Shown here piece after piece: positions 19,183-26,622 of a stretch of DNA of 28,733 nt. Position numbers and translations under genes: made by a program. Under the pieces are notes generated by a model that saw nothing but the letters and a program-made list of their open reading frames with translations, ran no database searches and was not told the origin of the DNA. Origin of the DNA: Granulicella sp. (GTDB lineage Bacteria > Acidobacteriota > Terriglobia > Terriglobales > Acidobacteriaceae). Each line of letters begins with the position of its first letter. The stretch's first letter is position 1. Location: positions 1 through 28,733 of the forward strand of contig PKWK01000303.1 in NCBI GenBank assembly GCA_003133205.1, written 5' to 3'.

Positions 19183-19340
19183 AACTCATCTCTATGTCAT
19201 CCAACAACGATGCGTGTTCATTCCCTGAAACTATTCCCAGCTCCGATGTGATCCAAATTGCCCAATGACGCGTCTATAGAGCCATGAGACCATTGGGGTT
19301 CGGTCGGAATGACCGGCACAACAAATGCAACCGATTCGGG

Positions 19341-19369
19341 TTAGGAACCTCAAAGGAACTTTGTACTAA
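19341..19369 (+). promoter_or_regulatory. Possible promoter of the outer-membrane protein gene
   Basis: TTAGGA at 19341-19346 and TACTAA at 19364-19369 are 17 nt apart and give a leader of about 14-20 nt with AGGGAG at 19374-19379. Matches to consensus are modest, so this is only a positional candidate. Confidence 0.3.
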
Positions 19370-19389
19370 ATAAAGGGAGTCGCCAAAAA

Positions 19390-20409
19390 ATGAACACCAA
19401 CCGCAGTTTCTTCGGTATTGCGTGCCGCGTCGCGGCATTCAGCTTCCTGATGGCGGGGACGGCCTCGCTCCTCCAGGCCCAGCAGTCCCAGCCCGTCGGA
19501 TCGGCCCTGAAAGCGCCTCTCTTCCTGGCATCCGAATCCGCTCCGGCAGGCGCCACAGCGCCGTCCTACAGCATTTTCTCCAGCAGTAGTTCGTCGTCCT
19601 CGGACGCCACCGTGGCTTCGGGTTCCAATTCCAACGCCCGTTTCATGCTGAGTTCTGCCGCCCTCGATAGCTCCCAGCCGCCCCCGCGCCGCCGCTACGG
19701 CCGTCCCAACTACTCCGACAGCCACTCCAACCCCGACGGCTCCCCCAAGTGGACCTTCATGGTTGGCGCCGGGTTGGCCCTTCCGATAGGCGATACTCAC
19801 GTCTACGAGACCCCCAGCTACGATTTCCAGCTTGGCGGCGGACGCAACTTCAACAAGACCGTCGGCGTCATCCTGCAATTCGACTACGATCACTTCGGCC
19901 TCCAGGGCGCCACGCTAGCAAACCAGCAGTATGTAGAGAACATCTACACGCAGAATTATTTCGGGCAGAGTCTCACAGGGAATCTAGACGGCAATAACCA
20001 CGTCTGGTCGTTCACCCTCGACCCCACATTCACGCTCGCCACCGAAGGTTCGCTTGGCGCCTACATGGTCGTCGGCGGTGGTTTCTACCACAAAGTGACG
20101 AACTTCACCTTGCCCAGCGTGCAGTGCGACCCCTTTTACGGCTATTGCTACAACGTCAATCAGAACTTCGACAAGTACACCAGCAACGCGGGTGGCGTGA
20201 ATGGCGGCTTTGGCCTCACATATAAATTCTCGAAGTTCTCCAATGAGAGGTTCTACGTTGAAGGGCGCTACGTCGTGGTTTTGAACCAAGCGCGCGCCGG
20301 CTATACCTCGGCGAACATCGCAAAAGATACAAATAACAACACCAACCTATACCCGGCCAACAGCCACCGCACCACTTACATCCCCATCACGTTCGGCCTG
20401 CGCTTCTAA
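19390..20409 (+). CDS. Outer-membrane beta-barrel protein, function unknown
   Basis: This 339-aa exported protein has a signal peptide of about 30 residues (basic MNTNR, hydrophobic core, probable cleavage after LLQA). Next come a Ser-rich linker (eight consecutive Ser near 65) and an Arg/Tyr/Pro stretch (PPPRRRYGRPNY). From about residue 118 the protein alternates polar and hydrophobic residues with many aromatics and Gly, as in eight-stranded OmpA/OmpW-like barrels (KWTFMVGAGLALPIG, YMVVGGGFYHKVT). It ends YIPITFGLRF, with the terminal Phe recognised by the BAM machinery. AGGGAG lies 10 nt before the ATG. A perfect bidirectional terminator follows. The barrel call is confident; ligand and role are not known. 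Confidence 0.8.
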   Translation: MNTNRSFFGIACRVAAFSFLMAGTASLLQAQQSQPVGSALKAPLFLASESAPAGATAPSYSIFSSSSSSSSDATVASGSNSNARFMLSSAALDSSQPPPRRRYGRPNYSDSHSNPDGSPKWTFMVGAGLALPIGDTHVYETPSYDFQLGGGRNFNKTVGVILQFDYDHFGLQGATLANQQYVENIYTQNYFGQSLTGNLDGNNHVWSFTLDPTFTLATEGSLGAYMVVGGGFYHKVTNFTLPSVQCDPFYGYCYNVNQNFDKYTSNAGGVNGGFGLTYKFSKFSNERFYVEGRYVVVLNQARAGYTSANIAKDTNNNTNLYPANSHRTTYIPITFGLRF

Positions 20410-20435
20410 CCGCCCCCAAACGTGTCGCAATGCCA

Positions 20436-20470
20436 CGAAGCCCGGCTACCCAGCCGGGCTTCGCTGTTTA
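20436..20470. terminator. Bidirectional intrinsic terminator between convergent genes
   Basis: A perfect 12-bp stem (CGAAGCCCGGCT at 20436-20447 with AGCCGGGCTTCG at 20452-20463) closes a 4-nt loop and is followed by CTGTTT. It sits 26 bp behind the beta-barrel gene and overlaps the end region of the toxin gene, so it can stop transcription from both sides. Confidence 0.8.
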
Positions 20471-20887
20471 GACCGTCCAAGGATTGACGACCCGCACACC
20501 GGAATGCAGAAAGTGCTTCTCATTGCGCGTCGCAAGCATGAACCCTCTTGAAGCCGCAATCGCCGCAATTTGAATGTCGGGCACGGAGACCGTCATTCCC
20601 GCTAGCCGCTGCCGGCTGGCAATACGTGCGTATATTTTCGCAGCGTCACTGTCGAATGGCAGGTTCCGGGCGCCGAACGTCCGGTCGAGAACACCCGCGG
20701 CAAATCGCTGAAGTTCCGTCCGCCTCTTGCCCGCAGGAACGAGCGCGACACCGTAGCGAATCTCTGACTCAGTCACGCTTGTAATGTAGACGTCCGAGTC
20801 TTGCCACTGATCAAGCCAATCCATCACACGTGCCGATGGCGCCTGTCTCCCCATCTCCGAGACCACGTTCGTATCAAGAACGATCAA
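20468..20887 (-). CDS. vapC: PIN-domain toxin of the VapC/FitB type
   Basis: Probable Mg-dependent ribonuclease toxin of 139 aa with the PIN-domain acidic residues D5 (MIVLDTNVVSE), E42 (SVTESEIRYG) and D104 (VSVPDIQIAAIA). The late conserved segment FMLATRNEKHF has Asn at 122, as in many FitB-like proteins. The length and the ITSVTESEIRYGV segment are close to FitB of Neisseria. It follows its antitoxin after 9 bp on the same strand, as expected for an autoregulated toxin-antitoxin operon. Its 3' end touches the bidirectional terminator. RNA target unknown. Confidence 0.88.
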   Translation of the reverse strand: MIVLDTNVVSEMGRQAPSARVMDWLDQWQDSDVYITSVTESEIRYGVALVPAGKRRTELQRFAAGVLDRTFGARNLPFDSDAAKIYARIASRQRLAGMTVSVPDIQIAAIAASRGFMLATRNEKHFLHSGVRVVNPWTV

Positions 20888-20896
20888 TGGAACCCT

Positions 20897-21196
20897 TCAT
20901 TTGAACTTTGGCGCCCGGGCCTTCGTTCGGACGCGCCGAAAATTGACGTCATCCCATCCCCCATACTTCTCAACAAGCGCCCGGATTTCAACAAGGAAAT
21001 GCGCCCCCGTCCGTTCACCCTTGTTGCCCGCCTCGGTTGCTTTCGACGCGCCGGCCTCGTCCGTTGAAGGAACTTGCAATGCCCCGGCAATAACGCGCAA
21101 GGCTTCCTGCGATACGCTCGAACCGCGCTCGGCCGCGAGCGCAGCCAGCTTTCGCTGCAACTCGATTCCTACGCCGTCGATGGTCAGGCTCGCCAT
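20897..21196 (-). CDS. vapB: Ribbon-helix-helix antitoxin of the VapB/FitA type
   Basis: This 99-aa protein has an N-terminal ribbon-helix-helix: beta strand MASLTIDGV, then helices IELQRKLAALAAERGSSVSQEALRVIAGAL, as in FitA. A hydrophilic linker (about 46-65) and a C-terminal toxin-binding part (LVEIRALVEKYGGWDDVNFRR) follow. It probably represses its own promoter as a complex with the downstream PIN toxin. The ATG at 21196 is chosen over an upstream TTG because the RHH strand starts there. A TATCAT hexamer ends 6 nt before it, which suggests a leaderless mRNA. Confidence 0.85.
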   Translation of the reverse strand: MASLTIDGVGIELQRKLAALAAERGSSVSQEALRVIAGALQVPSTDEAGASKATEAGNKGERTGAHFLVEIRALVEKYGGWDDVNFRRVRTKARAPKFK

Positions 21197-21202
21197 GCAC
21201 AA

Positions 21203-21208
21203 ATGATA
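21203..21208 (-). promoter_or_regulatory. Possible -10 of the antitoxin-toxin operon
   Basis: TATCAT on the minus strand (5 of 6 to TATAAT) ends 6 nt before the antitoxin ATG, with no Shine-Dalgarno between. No convincing -35 or palindromic operator is visible upstream. Confidence 0.45.
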
Positions 21209-21254
21209 GCAGCAGCCGTCCGAAAGGCCATGCTAAGCAACGCAACGAGAGACT

Positions 21255-22883
21255 CTATATCCCCACCGGATACGGCTTCTCATGCATCTCCGACCCGCTC
21301 GCGCCTTTGCTCCCGCGCTCGAACCGCCCCTGCAGCAGGCTCAGCAGCCCGGTATACCAGTAGCCCAGCACGAACAGCAGCAGGAACGGCACCGTGAAGA
21401 AGTTCTCCGTCGTCACCGCGTAGTAGACGGTCCACGCGAAATACGTCCCGATCGCCAGCTCGATCCACGGCACAATCCCCAGCCGCTTGCGATACACCTT
21501 CGCCTGGCTCGCCTCGCCCTTCTTCTTCACCCGGTACTTTGGCGTACGCGCAAACGCTGTCTTGTACCCGAACAGAGCCTCCATCACCGCCTTCGTATTC
21601 GTGATCGTCAGCCCCACGCCCAACGCCATCAGGAACGGCACATACAGAAACGTCTTGTACCAGGTCTTCGGAAACAACTCCTTCTGGCTCACCAGGTAGA
21701 ACGTCGACACCGACATCGTGCTCGCGATGAACAGCGGCAGGTCGATCAGCAGCATCTGGATGTACCCCTGCCAGCTGCGGATAATCATCGCCGGCATCAG
21801 CAGCACGCTCAGCACAATCATCAGCGGATAGCTGATATTCGCCGTCAGGTGATACCACGCCTCCAGCTTCGTATGCCACGGCGCGTCGCTCTTCATCACT
21901 CGCGGCAGAATCTTCTTGCCTGTCTGGATCAGCCCCTTCGCCCAGCGCGCCTGCTGCGTCTTGAACGCCGTCATCTCGATCGGCAGTTCGGCCGGGCACT
22001 CCACATCCTGGAGGTACTTGAACTTCCAGCCCACCATCTGCACGCGATAGCTCAGGTCGGTGTCCTCGGTCAGCGTATCGTGCTGCCAACCACCGCCGTC
22101 GGAGATCGCCTTGCGCCGCCACACCCCCGCCGTGCCGTTGAAGTTGAAGAACACGCCCGCCCGCGAGCGCCCCCCATGCTCCAGCACAAAGTGCCCGTCC
22201 AGCAGGATCGCCTCCACCTGCGTCATGAAGCTGTAGTTCCGGTTCAGATGCGTCCACCGTGTCTGCACCATGCCGATCCCCGGCTCGGCAAAGTGATGCA
22301 CCACCTTCATCAGCCAGTCGGGCGCCGGCACAAAGTCCGCGTCGAAGATCGCGATCAACTCGCCCCGCGCCACCTTCAACCCCTGGTCCAGCGCGCCCGC
22401 CTTGTATCCATACCGATTCGTGCGATGCAGATGCACAATCGGCTGTGGCTCCAGCCCCGCAAATCCCCGCGCATAGCGCTCGACAATCTCCTGCGCCACC
22501 TCCACCGTCTCGTCGGTAGAGTCGTCCAGCAACTGGATCTCGAACCGGTCGCGCGGATACTCGAGCCGGCACACCGCATCAATCAGCCGGTCGATCACAA
22601 ACTGCTCGTTGTAGATCGGCAACTGCACCGTCACGAACGGCAGCTCACCCTCGGCATACCGACCGCCCGGCTCGTCCCACTTCGCCGCATTCTTCTTGTT
22701 CCGGTAGTAGAGCCACACCAACTGGTAGCGATGGATCCCATAGAACGCCAGAATCACCATCACGATGAAATACGGAACCAGCATCGAAATATCGAACGCG
22801 TTCCAGCGATACAACCCGCGAAACGTGTGGTCCCCATAGTGCGTATGCAGATAATGCCCAAGGCCCTTGGTGGCCAGAAACAT
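21255..22883 (-). CDS. Family 2 glycosyltransferase, CslA / cellulose-synthase-like
   Basis: Membrane-bound processive-type glycosyltransferase, 542 aa from the first ATG. An N-terminal membrane helix (about 32-50) precedes the GT-A domain with the D,D,D,QxxRW set: DDSTD (120-124), DAD (181-183), TEDTD (272-276) and QQARW (310-314). Four to five hydrophobic segments follow from about 345 to the end. The pattern matches plant CslA mannan synthases and their bacterial relatives, so a beta-1,4-linked polysaccharide is a reasonable but unproven product. No bcsB, bcsC or cyclic-di-GMP PilZ domain is nearby. The ATG at 22883 has no RBS. The reading frame is open for another 27 codons upstream with no start codon, and the adjacent frame suggests a frameshift at the 5' end (see findings). 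Confidence 0.85.
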   Translation of the reverse strand: MFLATKGLGHYLHTHYGDHTFRGLYRWNAFDISMLVPYFIVMVILAFYGIHRYQLVWLYYRNKKNAAKWDEPGGRYAEGELPFVTVQLPIYNEQFVIDRLIDAVCRLEYPRDRFEIQLLDDSTDETVEVAQEIVERYARGFAGLEPQPIVHLHRTNRYGYKAGALDQGLKVARGELIAIFDADFVPAPDWLMKVVHHFAEPGIGMVQTRWTHLNRNYSFMTQVEAILLDGHFVLEHGGRSRAGVFFNFNGTAGVWRRKAISDGGGWQHDTLTEDTDLSYRVQMVGWKFKYLQDVECPAELPIEMTAFKTQQARWAKGLIQTGKKILPRVMKSDAPWHTKLEAWYHLTANISYPLMIVLSVLLMPAMIIRSWQGYIQMLLIDLPLFIASTMSVSTFYLVSQKELFPKTWYKTFLYVPFLMALGVGLTITNTKAVMEALFGYKTAFARTPKYRVKKKGEASQAKVYRKRLGIVPWIELAIGTYFAWTVYYAVTTENFFTVPFLLLFVLGYWYTGLLSLLQGRFERGSKGASGSEMHEKPYPVGI

Positions 22884-22958
22884 CGCCAGCGGAGCATGCA
22901 GGTTGTCGAAGAAAGTTGGCAGGAAGATACTCCGCAGGCAGGGTTGCCATTCTCGAAG

Positions 22959-22964
22959 ATTCTA
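22959..22964 (-). promoter_or_regulatory. Possible -10 upstream of the glycosyltransferase
   Basis: TAGAAT on the minus strand ends 8 nt before an ATG at 22950. That ATG is in the neighbouring frame to the annotated glycosyltransferase. The arrangement copies the leaderless pattern seen before the MqnC-like gene. Confidence 0.35.
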
Positions 22965-23013
22965 CGCGAAGGCTATGCCCGTAAGCGATTTAACGCGATC
23001 TGGTGCAACACCC

Positions 23014-23478
23014 CTAGTTTCGCGCTTCCTCAATCATTCCTAAGCGGAGCGGATCGAAGCCGGCAGGGAACCGAGTTTGCGCGTCGAAGAGCGCACCCCG
23101 CATCTCCGCCCCATCTAGATTTGCGGTGGATAAATTGGCCCCACGCAGATCGGCTTCGCAAAGTTCAGTCGGCCCGTTGAGATTATCGCGGGAGAAGTCG
23201 GCTCTCCGGAAATCGGCGTCTCGCAGATTCGCCTCCTTCAGGTCGGCGCCGCGCAGGCTGGCGCCTTGAAAAACAGCGCTGCCACAATCAGCCCTGAAGA
23301 AATTCGCCCAATACAAGTCCGCGCGACTGAAGTCCGCGCCGATTAGGCATGCGTCGGCGAAATCTTTGCCCTCAAGATCAAGATCGCAGAAAACCCCGTC
23401 TCGGAGGTCGGCAGAATCGAAATCAGCGGTGTCGGAAGAGATCAATATCTTTCCGGACTTGTCTCGGATCTCCACCAT
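23014..23478 (-). CDS. Pentapeptide-repeat protein
   Basis: This protein of about 154 aa is made largely of tandem A(D/N)LXX/ADFXX pentapeptides (ADFDSADLRDG, GADFSRADLYWANFF, GASLRGADLKEANLRDADFRRADFS, ADLRGANLSTANLDGAEMRGALF). It should fold as a right-handed quadrilateral beta-helix, and it has no signal peptide. Functions in the family vary (scaffolds, DNA-mimic gyrase inhibitors), and nothing here singles one out. ATG at 23478 begins 4 nt after the stop of the MqnC-like gene, and GAGG overlaps that stop, so translation is probably coupled. A GTG one codon earlier is an alternative start. Confidence 0.85.
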   Translation of the reverse strand: MVEIRDKSGKILISSDTADFDSADLRDGVFCDLDLEGKDFADACLIGADFSRADLYWANFFRADCGSAVFQGASLRGADLKEANLRDADFRRADFSRDNLNGPTELCEADLRGANLSTANLDGAEMRGALFDAQTRFPAGFDPLRLGMIEEARN

Positions 23479-23482
23479 CACC

Positions 23483-24400
23483 TCAGTTCAAGAACATCGT
23501 CCGATACACCATATCCCGCTGCACCGGCATAAACCCCGCGTCGCGAATAATCCGCCGCACGTCCTCCTCACCGCCGCCATCGCTCTCCGCCGTCACCGGC
23601 CCCACGTCATTCGCCCCGAACCGCAGCCCCATCTGCAGCACCTTGATCCCCTGCGCAGCCCCAATCGTCTGCACATTCTCGATGTTGTCCAGAAACATCC
23701 GCGAGATCGCCAGCGTCTTCAGCCGCTCAACCGCCGTCACCCCATCGAGTTCCCGCCCACCCGGCGCCTCAGCCGCCACCGGAACGAACGCCGCAAACCC
23801 GCCCGTCTCCTCCTGCAACCGCCGCACGGCCTCCAGAAAACCGACCCGCTGCTCCAGAGTCTCTCCCGCGCCAAAGGTCATAGTCGCCGTCGTCCGCATC
23901 CCCAGTCCGTGCGCCGCGCGGTGCACCTCAACCCACTCTGCCACACTGCACCGACCTGCGCGACCAGACTCTTCTTCCCCCGCCAGGTCCACACCATCCC
24001 CTGAGATCGAATCCAGCCCCGCATCTCTCAGCCGCGCGATCGTCTCCCGCAGTCCCAACCCACAGCTCCGGGAAATCGCCACCAGTTCCGCAGCCGACAG
24101 ACCCTCAATCCAGATCGCAGGAAACCGCTGCCGGACGCCGCGCAGCACCGCTTCGACCGCGTCGCAATCAACTCCACCAAACCCGAGGCGCACACCCGTT
24201 CCGCCCATCTCGATGGACTCGCCAATCGCGTCGTACGCCCCGTCCACGAACACGGTCGTACAGTCGACGCCGCAGCCAATCACGTAGCTGACCACGCCCT
24301 CAGGATGCAGCCGCCGGCGCACCGCGTCGGCCTCCATGCCAATGCCCACCAGATCTTCGCTCCGAAAGCAATCCAGAGCCTGTTCACCACTAATTCCCAT
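23483..24400 (-). CDS. MqnC/CofH-like radical-SAM homologue lacking the iron-sulfur cysteines
   Basis: This 305-aa protein resembles cyclic dehypoxanthinyl futalosine synthase (MqnC) along its length: ADAVRRRLHPEGVVSYV, IARLRDAGLDSISGDG, CSVAEWVEVHRAAHGLGMRTTATMTFG, LQEETGGFAAFVP, LAISRMFLDNIENVQ, LRFGANDVGPV and IRDAGFMPVQRD. In an ungapped alignment after HPEGVV, the three cluster cysteines of CxxxCxxC fall on F51, A55 and A58. About 20 residues after that motif are also missing. C43 and C47 lie nearby but V50 occupies the third position. It therefore cannot bind a normal [4Fe-4S]/SAM cluster and is probably not a radical-SAM enzyme. It is coupled to the pentapeptide gene downstream. TAGAAT 6 nt before the ATG suggests a leaderless mRNA. 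Confidence 0.8.
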   Translation of the reverse strand: MGISGEQALDCFRSEDLVGIGMEADAVRRRLHPEGVVSYVIGCGVDCTTVFVDGAYDAIGESIEMGGTGVRLGFGGVDCDAVEAVLRGVRQRFPAIWIEGLSAAELVAISRSCGLGLRETIARLRDAGLDSISGDGVDLAGEEESGRAGRCSVAEWVEVHRAAHGLGMRTTATMTFGAGETLEQRVGFLEAVRRLQEETGGFAAFVPVAAEAPGGRELDGVTAVERLKTLAISRMFLDNIENVQTIGAAQGIKVLQMGLRFGANDVGPVTAESDGGGEEDVRRIIRDAGFMPVQRDMVYRTMFLN

Positions 24401-24406
24401 ACAAAA

Positions 24407-24412
24407 ATTCTA
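24407..24412 (-). promoter_or_regulatory. Possible -10 of the MqnC-like gene
   Basis: TAGAAT on the minus strand (5 of 6 to TATAAT) ends 6 nt before the ATG at 24400. The interval TTTTGT contains no Shine-Dalgarno. The -35 is poor. Confidence 0.45.
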
Positions 24413-24430
24413 CGCCTGCCCCCGCAATCT

Positions 24431-24796
24431 TTAGAGCTTGCGCACGACAAGGATCGCAAACACCATCGCCACCAGCACCAGCACAACCCAGAGCAACCTC
24501 GTCGCCGTCCCCACCGTCCTTTCCAACTTCGTGATCCGGGCCTCCACGCTCTCAACCCCCATCCGCGCGCGCGTCACTTCGACCGCCAGGTCCGCGATCT
24601 GCGCGCTCTGCTCGCCCAACTGGCGGTAAATGCCCTCGTGCGCCTCGGCAACCTGGCAGCGCACGTTCTCGGCCAGCGCCGCCAGCGCGTTCTCGTGCGC
24701 CTTGTCGCTTGCGCTCCTGGAGGCAAGATACTTGTCCGCCATCGGCATCAGCCGCGCAAAATGGGGCAATAGGTCGAAGAGCAGCTTGGGCCACAT
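24431..24796 (-). CDS. Small coiled-coil protein with a C-terminal membrane anchor
   Basis: I do not recognise a family for this 121-aa protein. Residues 30-95 are a predicted amphipathic coiled coil (ENALAALAENVRCQVAEAHEGIYRQLGEQSAQIADL and on). Residues 97-117 form one hydrophobic helix (TRLLWVVLVLVAMVFAILVV) ending in RKL, so it is probably tail-anchored with the helix bundle in the cytoplasm. It starts 4 nt after the VKOR stop codon, so the two are very likely co-transcribed and translationally coupled. Confidence 0.7.
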   Translation of the reverse strand: MWPKLLFDLLPHFARLMPMADKYLASRSASDKAHENALAALAENVRCQVAEAHEGIYRQLGEQSAQIADLAVEVTRARMGVESVEARITKLERTVGTATRLLWVVLVLVAMVFAILVVRKL

Positions 24797-24800
24797 GGCA

Positions 24801-25298
24801 CTAGTCTACGTGTTCGGCCAACACCGCCGCCATCGAAGCCGCGCGCCGGCGCCTCCGCAGCAGCACCGCCGCCACGCTCGCCAGCAGAATCGCCGTAATA
24901 ATACACATCGACTCCAGGCAATAGATGCACCACTTGTAAATCACGTAGGCCTCGAGGTAGCTGAGAAACGCGGCACAGAAAAAACCGATGCGCGCCAGTT
25001 CGAGCACGATCCGAATCCGTCCCCAGATCGCGAATATCCCAATCAGGCTGTATCCGACAATCCCGATGATCGCTACGGGAATGTGCACCTTGTTGGGATG
25101 CAGTTGTCCGTTCTCGTCAAATTCATCATCGGTAATCGGCGGGAAGACCGCATATTTTCCGTGGTTCACAGCGCCGCAGTCCCAGTGCTCCGTAACCGCA
25201 CACGGAGGCGTCGCGGCCGGATCCATGTTGTGCACGTGCAACGCCAGAGAACTCACCACGATGCCCGCTACCGCAAGAAGTGCAATCAGGTATTTCAT
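24801..25298 (-). CDS. Vitamin K epoxide reductase (VKOR) family thiol oxidoreductase
   Basis: Polytopic membrane protein of 165 aa. In bacteria it does the job of DsbB, passing electrons from a periplasmic disulfide-forming partner to quinones. The loop cysteines are C33 and C41 (PPCAVTEHWDCGAV), and the redox centre is C124-I-Y-C127 (YKWCIYCLES). Four hydrophobic helices lie at about 3-20, 72-92, 100-121 and 129-147. An Arg-rich stretch (LLRRRRRAA) follows the last helix on the cytoplasmic side. ATG at 25298 has GGAG 4 nt upstream; an ATG three codons earlier (25307) is the alternative. No thioredoxin-fold partner gene is next to it in this window. Confidence 0.88.
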   Translation of the reverse strand: MKYLIALLAVAGIVVSSLALHVHNMDPAATPPCAVTEHWDCGAVNHGKYAVFPPITDDEFDENGQLHPNKVHIPVAIIGIVGYSLIGIFAIWGRIRIVLELARIGFFCAAFLSYLEAYVIYKWCIYCLESMCIITAILLASVAAVLLRRRRRAASMAAVLAEHVD

Positions 25299-25434
25299 GC
25301 ACTCCATCTTACGTCGGCCACGCGCCTCTCCTAACCTGTTCTTGCCGAGGATTCATCGGCATATCCGCGCAGGCTCACTGTTCGACTGATTTCTCCGATA
25401 AACCAAAGAGAGATTCCAACCCAAAGGTCTTCCC

Positions 25435-25842
25435 GTGCCTGCCATACCTTACATCGCCAAAGTAATCCTGACCCCGCAAGACGCCATTGCCAGCCATGTG
25501 CGATGGAAGATCACACTCCTGCTGGCTGCCACCATCCGGGAACCGCTCACCGACCGCGCCACCCACTCTATCCAGCATCCAGAAGAGTGCTCCATCCACA
25601 AATGGCTTCTCTCCGAACACACGCTGCACCTCCGCGGCACGCCGGAGCACCGCGCCGTGCTCGACCTGCACGCGGCGTTTCATGGCCACATGCTGCGCAT
25701 CGCGAATCTCCTCAACGCCGGAGATTTCGACCAGGCAGAACGCCTGCTCAACGCCCCTGAACCCTTCCAGAACGCCTCCAGGTCTCTCGCCAACGCCATC
25801 ATGGCCCTCGGCCGGCGCATCGGCTCCGTGTCGACGCCTTAA
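25435..25842 (+). CDS. Stand-alone CZB (chemoreceptor zinc-binding) domain protein
   Basis: This 135-aa soluble helical protein shows the CZB pattern with its three His and one Cys zinc ligands: H21 (IASHVRWK), C52 (HPEECSIHKWL), H79 and H83 (LDLHAAFHGHML). CZB domains occur on chemoreceptors and diguanylate cyclases such as DgcZ, where zinc binding controls signalling; here the domain stands alone. The start is GTG at 25435, preceded by AAAGG at 8-9 nt, because no ATG exists in frame before the domain. It is divergent from the VKOR gene across about 130 bp. Which partner it regulates is unknown. Confidence 0.75.
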   Translation: MPAIPYIAKVILTPQDAIASHVRWKITLLLAATIREPLTDRATHSIQHPEECSIHKWLLSEHTLHLRGTPEHRAVLDLHAAFHGHMLRIANLLNAGDFDQAERLLNAPEPFQNASRSLANAIMALGRRIGSVSTP

Positions 25843-25956
25843 CGAAAATATCCCGTCAACCTCCGCAGCAGTGCGAGTATGCTGGGTGATCTCTGAAACT
25901 TGAGCGTGGGCCCCGCCCAGAGTCATTTCCACATTCGGCCTGAAGGAGACGTCGTT

Positions 25957-26493
25957 ATGCAATGTCCCGTATGCCACAACGAAGTTACGTCCGAGTCAGC
26001 CGCTTTCTGCAATCATTGCGGAGCCCCGCTTTCCACTCCCGCAGCCGCAACCGCCCCACCCGAAGCGCCTGCCGCCGCGCCCCTTGCCGCCTCCGCACCT
26101 CCGGCCGGCGCCGCCCCGCCACCCGCGGAGGCGTCGTCCGGCCTCTCTACCAACTCCGCCGCGGCTCTCGCCTACGTCACCATCATTCCGGCCATCATCT
26201 TCCTCATCGTCGACCCCTACAAAAAGATCCCCCTGGTGCGCTTTCACTCCTTCCAGTCCATCGGCCTCGCCGTGGTCTGGGTTGCCCTGTGGATTGTGTT
26301 GGTCATGCTGTCGATGGTCATTGCCCTAATACCGGGTGTCCGGATCATTCTCTTCCTGTTTCCACTCCTCCAGTTTGTGATCGGCATTGGGTTCTTCATT
26401 CTGTGGATTGTGACGATCCTCAAAGCCAGCAAGGGCGAGTGGTTCAAGCTGCCGATCATAGGCGACTTCGCCCAGAAGCAGGCCCAGAGCTAA
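25957..26493 (+). CDS. Zinc-ribbon DUF4870-type membrane protein
   Basis: This 178-aa protein begins with a four-Cys zinc ribbon (C3, C6, C18, C21 in MQCPVCHNEV...FCNHCG). A Pro/Ala-rich linker of about 40 residues follows, then a DUF4870-like unit. That unit has hydrophobic segments near 70-85, 98-125 and 130-160, with VRFHSFQSIGLAVVW between the first two. The family is widespread and uncharacterised; some members resemble TM components of chloroplast or phage-like import proteins, which is no basis for a function. AAGGAG lies 8 nt before the ATG, which fixes this start over an upstream in-frame extension. A REP-like hairpin follows the stop codon. Confidence 0.85.
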   Translation: MQCPVCHNEVTSESAAFCNHCGAPLSTPAAATAPPEAPAAAPLAASAPPAGAAPPPAEASSGLSTNSAAALAYVTIIPAIIFLIVDPYKKIPLVRFHSFQSIGLAVVWVALWIVLVMLSMVIALIPGVRIILFLFPLLQFVIGIGFFILWIVTILKASKGEWFKLPIIGDFAQKQAQS

Positions 26494-26515
26494 GCCCGCG
26501 GAGCCCCACCGCGCC

Positions 26516-26560
26516 GGGTGCCCCATGATCATCGCGAGCTTCATCGCGATTATCGTGGGG
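26516..26560. repeat. REP-like hairpin element
   Basis: After GGGTG, a 17-bp stem (26521-26537 with 26544-26560, one G-T wobble and one mismatch) closes a 6-nt loop, GCTTCA. The head GGGTGCCCCAT and the loop AGCTTCATCG match the element inside trmFO at 982-1022. No T-run follows. It lies 23 bp after the DUF4870 gene and may also slow mRNA decay. Confidence 0.7.
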
Positions 26561-26622
26561 TTACTCTCTGTCTAATTCCCGGGATCCGCTCCCACCAACG
26601 GCGATCCGCGCCTTCCGCCAAG

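Noticed and set aside
21282..23180. 632-codon plus-strand open frame over the glycosyltransferase and pentapeptide genes
   Set aside because: Extremely His/Arg/Gln-rich translation typical of antisense frames; both minus-strand genes are clearly real.
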